From NCBI GenBank assembly GCA_945645715.1, contig CALZFJ010000026.1:1-12072 (forward strand): a stretch of DNA of 12,072 nt, read 5' to 3'. The position numbers and the translations under genes are program-made. The notes under the pieces are model-generated. The model saw only the letters and a list, made by a program, of their open reading frames with translations, was not told where the DNA came from and searched no databases. Source of the DNA: an uncultured Prevotellaceae bacterium. GTDB lineage: Bacteria; Bacteroidota; Bacteroidia; Bacteroidales; Muribaculaceae. Positions 1 through 6,661 of this stretch are shown in pieces (the stretch's first letter is position 1; each line of letters begins with the position of its first letter).

Positions 1-1491
1 CAGGTTTGGATAAGTGCGGCAAAGACCAGTGGGACGAACAGCCTCATGTCCATTAACCATAATCTTGTGCTTGGCAGCCTCAGTGATGGCATAGAGATAG
101 TGGTTGTTGAGCCACTGTCCGTAGTGGTGCTCGCCGCGCGGTACGATATTGCCCACATAGCCGCTCTTCACCGAGTTGTAGCCATATTTGTTCATGAGCT
201 GATATGCAGCTTCCATATGTCGCTCATAGTTGCGTACCGACGACGAAGTCTCGTGGTGCATCATCAGGCGAACGCCCTTAGAGTGTGCATAGTCGTTGAG
301 TGCCTTAATGTCGAAATCGGGATACGGTGTCACGAAATCAAACACATAGTCCTTAGTGTTGCCAAACCAGTCTTCCCATCCGATGTTCCAGCCCTCTACA
401 AGCACCTGGTCAAATCCGTGAAGGGCGGCAAAGTCTATAAACTTGCGCACATTCTCATTGGTAGCACCATGACGTCCGTGTGGCTTGAGTTTGCTGTAGT
501 CATCCTTGCCGAGCTGAACTGAGGGAAGCTCCGCTGTGTATGACCAATCTTTTGCACCTGTAATCATCTCCCACCATACACCTACATATTTTACCGGCTT
601 AATCCATGATGTATCGGCATATTTGCAAGGCTCATTGAGGTTAAGGATAAGTTTCTGTGCAAGCATATCGCGGGCATCGTCGCTCACCTTCACTGTGCGC
701 CAAGGAGTGTTGCAAGGAGCTTGGCAGTGTGCCATATTGCCCTGGGCATCAGGTGTAAGCCACGATGTGAAAATCAGGTTCTTGTCGTCAAGTTCAAGGT
801 GCATGCACGAGTAATCAACGAGGGCAGCCTCATGGATATTAATATAGAGTCCATCGGCTGTCTTGAGCTGAAGCGAAGTCTGCACGCCTGTTGGCGAGAA
901 TTGGGTCTGCGATGCATTTCCACAAATGGCATCTTGCATGAGACCACGAATCTCAGTGAGTTTCGACTCGGTATAGTCATACTCCTGAGTGTCGAAGTCA
1001 CCTGCTATCCACCATGCTGTGTGGTCGCCTGTCATAGCAAACTGGGTTTTCTCCTGCTTCACTACGAAATACACGAGATTCTTCTGCTGTGGGAATTCAT
1101 AGCGGAAGCCTACTCCATAGTCATATACACGGAAGCGAAGGTTCATCAGTCGGTCGGTCGATGGCTGCTTCAGCTCCACAAGAAGCTCGTTGTAGTTGTT
1201 ACGGATTGTCTTTGTTTCGCCCCACACGGGAGTCCATGTCTCATCAAACGAAGAAGTAGATGTCTTAACCACCTCAAAGCCGTTCATCAAGTCATTTGCT
1301 CCATTGAGTTCCAGACCAAGAGTACTTGGCTTGATAACCTCCACACCTTTGTATTTCACTTCATAGGTGGGAACTCCGTTTCCTGTTAAAGAAAAATCAA
1401 CTGTCACCTTGCCTTCGGGAGACTCAATTCCCACTGCTTGTGACATAAGGGCTGAAAGCAACAACGCACAGCCAAAAATTAATTTCTTCAT
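1..1491 (-). CDS. GH97 glycoside hydrolase, SusB-like inverting alpha-glucosidase type (3' end outside window)
   Basis: I translated this frame by hand: 497 codons run without a stop from ATG at 1491-1489 to the window edge. The family is usually about 650-740 residues, so the C-terminal third is missing. Residues 1-19 form a signal peptide with no usable lipobox, so a periplasmic enzyme is expected. A beta-sandwich N-terminal domain is followed by the start of the barrel. Glu414 (HHETSSS) and Glu483 (GHEAVRPTG) are 69 residues apart, as are the base pair Glu439/Glu508 of Bacteroides SusB as I recall them. Gly444 (KSGYVG) stands where retaining GH97 alpha-galactosidases have the nucleophile Asp. 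The catalytic acid (SusB Glu532) would fall near residue 507, just outside. Expected role: release of glucose from the non-reducing end of imported alpha-gluco-oligosaccharides. It appears to have its own promoter, separate from the susC operon. Family is near certain; sugar specificity is inferred from the motifs. Confidence 0.93.
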   Translation of the reverse strand, partial: MKKLIFGCALLLSALMSQAVGIESPEGKVTVDFSLTGNGVPTYEVKYKGVEVIKPSTLGLELNGANDLMNGFEVVKTSTSSFDETWTPVWGETKTIRNNYNELLVELKQPSTDRLMNLRFRVYDYGVGFRYEFPQQKNLVYFVVKQEKTQFAMTGDHTAWWIAGDFDTQEYDYTESKLTEIRGLMQDAICGNASQTQFSPTGVQTSLQLKTADGLYINIHEAALVDYSCMHLELDDKNLIFTSWLTPDAQGNMAHCQAPCNTPWRTVKVSDDARDMLAQKLILNLNEPCKYADTSWIKPVKYVGVWWEMITGAKDWSYTAELPSVQLGKDDYSKLKPHGRHGATNENVRKFIDFAALHGFDQVLVEGWNIGWEDWFGNTKDYVFDFVTPYPDFDIKALNDYAHSKGVRLMMHHETSSSVRNYERHMEAAYQLMNKYGYNSVKSGYVGNIVPRGEHHYGQWLNNHYLYAITEAAKHKIMVNGHEAVRPTGLCRTYPNL

Positions 1492-1583
1492 GTATTGTTT
1501 ATGTTTTAGTTATTTAATAAATGAATTTCCAGGGTAATTGTGTAGGTGCATAAGCCTATAGCATAAAAGGCAAAATACAACCC

Positions 1584-1614
1584 CAAAATTACCAAAAAAA
1601 AAGGACGCGACAAA
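1584..1614 (-). promoter_or_regulatory. Bacteroidota sigma-ABfr promoter for the GH97 gene
   Basis: On the minus strand TTTG (1614-1611) is followed after exactly 19 bp by TAATTTTG (1591-1584), a full match to the Bacteroides TTTG/TAnnTTTG consensus. The predicted start of transcription is near 1577, giving a leader of about 85 nt. The -33 box lies inside the descending arm of the inverted repeat at 1603-1659, and the U9 tract of that terminator is the spacer. Consensus spacing is established for Bacteroides; the start site is inferred. Confidence 0.72.
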
Positions 1615-1659
1615 AAATTATTCAAAATTTATAATTTATTGAAATCTTTTGTCGCGTCC
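1594..1659 (-). terminator. Rho-independent terminator of the susC operon, overlapping the GH97 promoter
   Basis: A perfect 13-bp inverted repeat (1603-1615 and 1647-1659, core GGACGCGAC) surrounds a 31-nt AT-rich loop that can itself pair in part (TTCAA 1621-1625 with TTGAA 1639-1643). Read on the minus strand it is followed at once by nine U residues (1602-1594). There is no T-run after the other arm, so it should act only on leftward transcription, after the GH27-like gene. The long loop is unusual for a terminator, and the palindrome could also be an operator for the overlapping promoter. Confidence 0.75.
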
Positions 1660-1725
1660 CAACCAATTTGTAAAACCTAACTAATCTTTTTGTCGTACAA
1701 TTATGTGACTATCGAAGCCTAATGT

Positions 1726-3156
1726 TTATTTGCTTAGTCTCACCACTTTGCAAGCATGTGCGGGTAGCGTAACACTGAGTGCATCATCCTCGCCCTCGTC
1801 ATTATGTTGCCACAAGTCGCGCACTTTCATCTTGCCCGAAATGCCAATGTCAGAGAGATTTAAGTTGTAGCTCACTTGCTTTGCATCACGATTGAAGAAA
1901 GCTACTACATAATCACCGTTGCTCATCTGGCCATACCAGATGCGGTTCTTAGAGTCGATAAGGCTTGGCGAAAGTGGCTGACCCACAAAGCCATCTTTAT
2001 TGAGCGCAAGTAATTCCTCATTCTGATAGAACTTCAGGTTGTCGCCCATGGTGTTTGGCATATCGGCAACTGCAATCGGGCCGCCTGCCATAAGTTGCAT
2101 GGTTATCACCGACTGCTTCTCCGAATCACCGCTGAAAGTGTTGAGGCGAGTAAAGTCACCGTCGAGAATCACCTTCTCGCGTCCCGACACCTTCGACCAA
2201 TACACAAAGCCGTCGAACATATTGTTGCAGTTGGGCCAAGTGCCATACGAAACACCACGTCCATTCTCCGAGAAATGTTTCCATGTGCCATTGCCGGTGT
2301 CGGCAACCACGCGGAACATATTGCCGTATTTGGCTTCAAGCTCTGCCCCATTGAAGCAATGAGGCATCACAAGTGATGTGAACACTTTATACTTGTTGGC
2401 TGCCGCTGCTATATACTGCAATGCTTTCTCATAGCAGTCGCGTCCATATCCACGACCCACTTTGCCCATGCCACGGTCATTTCCGTCCTCATACCAGCTG
2501 AGGAAGTCCATGCGGATATAATCCACACCAAGCTCCGAATAATATTTGAAGAAGCCATCGATATACTCCTTAGCCCCATTGTGTGAAGCTACTATCCAGC
2601 CAAACCACAAATCATTCGTTCCGGGGTTGCACACCTTGTCGCCTTGGCGATAACGCAAATCGCCCACCTTCACCGATGTTCCCGGCACTGGCATACCGTC
2701 GCCACAGTGTATCCACAGCGGATTGTCATACACACCAAGCTTCAATCCCTTGGCCTTGCACTTAGCCACCAGCTTCTTCAGCTTCATGCTGCCGTAGTCG
2801 GTCATATAGGGTGTGGTTCCGTCGCTGGTCATCGAAATAAAGCCGTCGGTACAGAGCATGTCATAGCCATAAGGCAGGAGGTTGGTAGAAACATAGTTGA
2901 TTATTTCGTCCCACTGCGACTCTGTGAAATCCATCTTGTTCACATGGTCCTGTCCTTGCTCTATCTTCCAGCAGTATTCATAGATGCTCCAGTAGAGCGG
3001 AGCCTTCACATCGCGGCGAGCCTCCTCAATAGTCACCTCCGACCCACCACCGGTGTTGTCGTTGTTTCCATCTTTCTTGGGCTCATCATTGCTCGAGCAG
3101 CCTCCTATCAGTAGTGCTGTTGCAAGCAATATTTTGTCAATGCTGAGAATTTTCAT
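1726..3156 (-). CDS. GH27-like (clan GH-D) glycoside hydrolase lipoprotein, substrate uncertain
   Basis: This 476-residue protein has a lipoprotein signal ending in LIGGC (Cys20) and an acidic, Gly/Asn-rich linker (21-40), suggesting a surface lipoprotein. Residues 50-385 are a TIM barrel with GH27 landmarks in order: LCTDGF (101-106), KGLKLGVYDN (136-145), the nucleophile motif YIRMDF with Asp217, the acid/base motif VADTGNGTW with Asp286, MAGGPIAVADMP (356-367) and LLALNKDGF (382-390). A short beta-sandwich ending LPAHACKVVRL closes the protein, as in GH27. The catalytic aspartates are kept, but several galactose-binding positions of alpha-galactosidases differ: the Asp-Asp pair is Asp103-Gly104, Lys is Arg215, and the CEWP-type loop is replaced by MPHCFNG (264-270). 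Candidates include an isomaltodextranase-like or other alpha-glycosidase. It is the last gene of the susC operon, 116 nt after the SusE-like gene. Confidence 0.85.
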   Translation of the reverse strand: MKILSIDKILLATALLIGGCSSNDEPKKDGNNDNTGGGSEVTIEEARRDVKAPLYWSIYEYCWKIEQGQDHVNKMDFTESQWDEIINYVSTNLLPYGYDMLCTDGFISMTSDGTTPYMTDYGSMKLKKLVAKCKAKGLKLGVYDNPLWIHCGDGMPVPGTSVKVGDLRYRQGDKVCNPGTNDLWFGWIVASHNGAKEYIDGFFKYYSELGVDYIRMDFLSWYEDGNDRGMGKVGRGYGRDCYEKALQYIAAAANKYKVFTSLVMPHCFNGAELEAKYGNMFRVVADTGNGTWKHFSENGRGVSYGTWPNCNNMFDGFVYWSKVSGREKVILDGDFTRLNTFSGDSEKQSVITMQLMAGGPIAVADMPNTMGDNLKFYQNEELLALNKDGFVGQPLSPSLIDSKNRIWYGQMSNGDYVVAFFNRDAKQVSYNLNLSDIGISGKMKVRDLWQHNDEGEDDALSVTLPAHACKVVRLSK

Positions 3157-3210
3157 CTGTAATAAGAAAAAAGTTGATATTGTTTAGTGTTGAAATAGGT
3201 GCTTTATCAA

Positions 3211-3261
3211 TGATTCCGGAGATGCATCAGATTATGCTTCGGATAACATCTCCGGTTATCA
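3211..3261 (-). other. Stem-loop between the SusE-like and GH27-like genes
   Basis: CCGGAGATG (3216-3224) pairs perfectly with CATCTCCGG (3247-3255), and TGAT (3211-3214) can extend the stem with ATCA (3258-3261) across a small internal loop. The apical loop is 22 nt. No T-run follows on either strand, so a classical terminator is unlikely. No promoter-like TAnnTTTG is seen in this 116-nt gap. It may be an mRNA processing or stabilising element that sets the relative expression of surface lipoprotein and enzyme; that role is inference. Confidence 0.55.
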
Positions 3262-3272
3262 TGAAATACTTA

Positions 3273-4844
3273 TTATTCAACGAATGATGCTGCAAATGTG
3301 CGGTTCTTCAGGTCGAGTGTAAGTCGATACTTACCTGCCTCAACTATTTTCCACTTGTTGTCGGGGTCGCCGGCATAGTAGAGGAACTTTTGAGCCACCA
3401 TTCCATTGTGGTCAATCTCTGTGCCATTCACCTCGGGGCGAATGAACTTTGCACCCCAAGCGCGGTCGATGCAGAATTTGAATTCTCCCACATTGAGCTC
3501 GCCTTCGTAGGTGAAGATATATGCATCGTCGGCCGACTTTGTGAGACCTATTGCCTCATCAAGACTCCAACCTTTGGGTGATGCATCACCTACGATGTAG
3601 AGCACATCGGTGTTGATGGCATCATCGGCAACCTCGCCTCCGCCTTCACCCACATATTCCACAGCGATAGTGCGGTTTTGCAGGTCGAGCGTAACCTTGT
3701 AGGTTCCCTCATCATTCACACGCCACTTGGCATCGGGATCACCGGCATAGAAGTCGATAGCATTGTCGGCTACACCGTCCTTTGAGATTGAGCAACCCGC
3801 ATTCACAGGGTGAATGAATGCTGCACCAAAGTCCTTGACTGTTCCAAACTTCAAGTCGCCGAAGCCAAGCTTTAATTCGCCTGAATAGATATACTTGTTG
3901 TCGGCCGAAACCTTAAGCAATGGTGCTGCATCGAGCGACCAACCCGACTCCAAGGCATCACCAATGGCAAACACCATTTCAGCCTCTATTGCATCGCCCT
4001 CACCCGGTTGTGGATCTTCGGGAGCCTCTTCAAGAAGCTGGGCTGCGATAGTCCAATTTTGGAGGTCGAATGTCAGCTTATACTTGCCTGCTACAGTCAC
4101 TTTCCACTTATTGTCGGGACCAGTGCTCTTTGTAAACTCACTATCAGCGACACCGTCACGGTTAATCTCCACACCGTCCACAGTGGGGCGGATAAATTCC
4201 GCATCCCAGCTTCCTGTAGCCATGCAACACTTCATCTCACCCTTCTTCAAATCGCCTTCAAAGGTGAAAATGTATTGGCTTTCTTTATTGAACTGTGTGG
4301 GTGCATCAATGTTCCATCCATTAGGTGTAGCATCGCCCACCATGTAGAGAACTTCGGTCTCAATCGGTGTTTTAGGCTCTTTTGGCACTTCACCCACATA
4401 CTGGAACTCGGCTGTCCAGTTGCGAAGGTTGAAAATGAGCTTGTATATTCCCTTATCTGCAATTCTCCACTTCAAGTCGGGGTCACCGGCGTGCATCACA
4501 AATGTCTCGGCAGGGCGTCCTGCCTTTGTCACCTCCAGGCCTGCTTCGGCAGGACGGATAAACGGAGCATCCCAGCTGCCGGGTGTGAGACACAGCTTCA
4601 TCTCACCGGGATTGAGCACGCCCTCGTAGGTGAAAATCAATGGGTCTTCCTCACTTGGAGTGAGCGCTGTGGGTGCATCTATGCTCCAGCCATTAGGTGT
4701 GGCATCACCCACCATATAGAGTGTAGAGGTCTTAATCGGAAGGTCTTCTTCAATGATAATCAAGTCCTTCTCGCCCTCGCAGCTTGTGAGCGCCGCTGTG
4801 AGTGTGAGCGCAGCCAAGCCGAATATCTTAGAAAATGATTTCAT
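3273..4844 (-). CDS. SusE/SusF-like surface glycan-binding lipoprotein with four tandem domains
   Basis: This 523-residue protein starts with a lipoprotein signal peptide ending in LTSC (Cys22) and an acidic tail (EGEKD), so outer-membrane surface anchoring is likely. The rest is four tandem beta-rich domains of the SusE/SusF type, beginning near residues 40, 163, 288 and 412 with a period of 124-125 residues. Each has the same ordered motifs: VGDATPNGW-like start, a Phe-Ile-Arg/His-Pro motif, a GDPDxKW-like motif and a closing GxYKLTxDLxNxT strand. Domain 3 (FAIGDALESGW, FIHP) and domain 2 (STGPDNKW) diverge most. SusE and SusF of the starch system use such domains to bind glycan at the surface, without enzymatic activity. 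It lies 39 nt after susD, in the usual susCDE order. The bound sugar cannot be read from the sequence. Confidence 0.85.
   Translation of the reverse strand: MKSFSKIFGLAALTLTAALTSCEGEKDLIIIEEDLPIKTSTLYMVGDATPNGWSIDAPTALTPSEEDPLIFTYEGVLNPGEMKLCLTPGSWDAPFIRPAEAGLEVTKAGRPAETFVMHAGDPDLKWRIADKGIYKLIFNLRNWTAEFQYVGEVPKEPKTPIETEVLYMVGDATPNGWNIDAPTQFNKESQYIFTFEGDLKKGEMKCCMATGSWDAEFIRPTVDGVEINRDGVADSEFTKSTGPDNKWKVTVAGKYKLTFDLQNWTIAAQLLEEAPEDPQPGEGDAIEAEMVFAIGDALESGWSLDAAPLLKVSADNKYIYSGELKLGFGDLKFGTVKDFGAAFIHPVNAGCSISKDGVADNAIDFYAGDPDAKWRVNDEGTYKVTLDLQNRTIAVEYVGEGGGEVADDAINTDVLYIVGDASPKGWSLDEAIGLTKSADDAYIFTYEGELNVGEFKFCIDRAWGAKFIRPEVNGTEIDHNGMVAQKFLYYAGDPDNKWKIVEAGKYRLTLDLKNRTFAASFVE
3276..4727 (-). repeat. 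Fourfold tandem domain repeat inside the SusE-like gene
   Basis: The four repeat units cover about 4727-4392, 4358-4032, 3986-3648 and 3611-3276. Units 1 and 2 are close at DNA level: 4669-4721 and 4297-4349 differ at only 6 of 53 positions, offset by 372 nt (124 codons). Units 3 and 4 match mainly at protein level. This points to serial in-frame duplication, with the 1/2 duplication recent or kept alike by conversion. Confidence 0.85.
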
Positions 4845-4883
4845 AATAAATTCAATGATAATTATTATTTCGTGTGAGTGAAA

Positions 4884-6620
4884 TTATTTGTTGTAACCAT
4901 CATTCTGCTCGAGTGCATGGTTAGAGTTGAGAATTTCGCGCATAATCGGGAATATCTCTGTGTGCTTGTCGGCATCGGGAGTCTTGTCCCACCATGTTCC
5001 GCTCGAGAACTTGCCGAAGCGGATAAGGTCGATGCGACGGCGGCTCTCTGCGAAGAATTCGCGGCCCCACTCAGCAAGCATTTCTTTCTCGTCGAAGCTT
5101 GCGCGTCCATCGGGAGCATAGAGGTTATCTTTGAGCTTGTCCTCGGGATAGTTGCGCTTGCGCACTGTGTTCAGGAGTTGTGCTGCACCACGGCTGTCAC
5201 CGCTGCGCATCTTGCACTCTGCAAGTGAATAGATAACTTCAGCAAGGCGAATCTCGCAATAGTCCGATTCCATCTGTCCCTCATCGTCATCGGTATAGAG
5301 AGGATATTTCACAAAGTGCCATCCCGAGTTGTGGTCGCCATTAGGCAATGTGCTGGTCTTGTCGTCGGGCCACTGGTTAGGATCCATTCCTTGGAACTTA
5401 CCCACAGCATCACGTATATAGAGGTCGTAGGGCTGCTCCGGGGCACGCACCTTCATGCGGTTGCCGTTGTCGTCGGTATATTCAAGATATCCAAAGAGGA
5501 ACATACCCTCACGCTTGCTGTTGCCAAGGTTCTTGTAGAGCTTCATGCGGTAGTCGCCGTCATATTTGCGGAAGTTCTGCACTGGCATTCCAAGTTCATA
5601 GCTATAAAGTTGTCCATTGAGGTCGTAGCTCGGTGAAGCCGCATACTTGGTGTTGTGGTCGCCGGCTTTTGCCTTTGAGTCCTTGAGATAGTAGCGTGCA
5701 CGGGCAGGTACCGACCACCAGTAGGTGTCGCCTTGATAGTGCCAGAAGCTGTAGCCTTGCGAGCCTGGGAATGCAAAGATTACCTCATCGCAATACTCAT
5801 TGTTCCAATCAAATGGTCCGTCCCATGTCTCGGCAAGTTGATAGGGTCCATACACGCCATTGATGATGTCCTGTGCATATTTTGCGCAGTCGTCATAGCG
5901 ATCCTCGTCGATATAAACCTCTGCATTAAGATAGAGGCGCACGAGCAATGCTGCTGCACCTGCCTTGGTCCACTGTCCCTGCATAGAGCCATTGCCTCCG
6001 AGACTGCTCTTCTGGGCAAGAAGCTCGATAGATTCTTTCAGCTCGCTCTCAATGAAGTCGAATATCACCTTTGGCTCCACCTGCCCTTCAGAGTTCTTCG
6101 AGATGTCGTTGAAGCTCACTGCAAGAGGCACATGGCGGAAGGCATCGAGCAGTCGGATGTAGAACCATGCACGGAGTGCACGGCACTGTGCCTTCAGATT
6201 GTTGAACTCTTCCTGTGAGAAACCGAATTTCTCAGGCGAGAGAGTCTCAAGGTCTTCAATTACAACGTTACACTGCATGATACCCTGGAAACAACCGTTC
6301 CACTCGGTCTGTGCATCGCCACCATCATCTACGTTCCATGTGTGGTAGTGCAGGCGACGCCATTTGCCACCGTCGTCCCACCAACCGTCGCGTGTAGGCG
6401 TTATTAGTTGATCTGCCGTAAGCTCATTAAGCACGTGGCGCGACTGTATGCTCCAGTAAGCGTGTTCAAATGGGCGGAAAGTGGCAGCAATCACATTCTT
6501 TTTGGTATTGTAGTAGTTCTGAGATCCTACTTGATCATAGAGCGTCTCGTCGAGATTAGTACAGCTTGCCATCACAGTGGCAGCCACGAAAGCTCCTGAT
6601 ATATATTTCAATAATTTCAT
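4884..6620 (-). CDS. susD: SusD/RagB family outer-membrane glycan-binding lipoprotein
   Basis: This 578-residue protein has a lipoprotein signal ending in MASC (Cys20) and the typical SusD start TNLDETLYDQV. It is helical (TPR-like) with the C-terminal family marks RRIDLIRF (528-535) and a final QNDGY motif just before the end. SusD proteins sit as a lid on SusC at the cell surface and bind the incoming oligosaccharide. Several Trp-rich stretches in the first third could contribute to sugar stacking, but no binding site can be assigned. The gene begins 41 nt after susC, and its leader holds an AAGGAA about 9 nt before the ATG, which could serve as a ribosome binding site although Bacteroidota rarely depend on one. 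Length and order are ordinary for the family. Confidence 0.95.
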   Translation of the reverse strand: MKLLKYISGAFVAATVMASCTNLDETLYDQVGSQNYYNTKKNVIAATFRPFEHAYWSIQSRHVLNELTADQLITPTRDGWWDDGGKWRRLHYHTWNVDDGGDAQTEWNGCFQGIMQCNVVIEDLETLSPEKFGFSQEEFNNLKAQCRALRAWFYIRLLDAFRHVPLAVSFNDISKNSEGQVEPKVIFDFIESELKESIELLAQKSSLGGNGSMQGQWTKAGAAALLVRLYLNAEVYIDEDRYDDCAKYAQDIINGVYGPYQLAETWDGPFDWNNEYCDEVIFAFPGSQGYSFWHYQGDTYWWSVPARARYYLKDSKAKAGDHNTKYAASPSYDLNGQLYSYELGMPVQNFRKYDGDYRMKLYKNLGNSKREGMFLFGYLEYTDDNGNRMKVRAPEQPYDLYIRDAVGKFQGMDPNQWPDDKTSTLPNGDHNSGWHFVKYPLYTDDDEGQMESDYCEIRLAEVIYSLAECKMRSGDSRGAAQLLNTVRKRNYPEDKLKDNLYAPDGRASFDEKEMLAEWGREFFAESRRRIDLIRFGKFSSGTWWDKTPDADKHTEIFPIMREILNSNHALEQNDGYNK

Positions 6621-6661
6621 AATGTAATTTCCTTTTTTAATGAATTTTTCACTGTCAATGA

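Noticed and set aside
721..1389. 222-codon plus-strand open frame opposite GH97
   Set aside because: The minus strand encodes a complete, motif-rich GH97 there; the plus frame is Cys/His/Leu-rich shadow sequence.
3276..4727. Regularly spaced repeats that might suggest a CRISPR-like or satellite array
   Set aside because: The repeats are in-frame protein domains of 124-125 codons with conserved motifs, not short repeats with spacers.
4008..4838. 276-codon open frame on the plus strand, opposite the SusE-like gene
   Set aside because: It is the antisense shadow of a repetitive gene; the protein has no domain pattern and no promoter or leader of its own.
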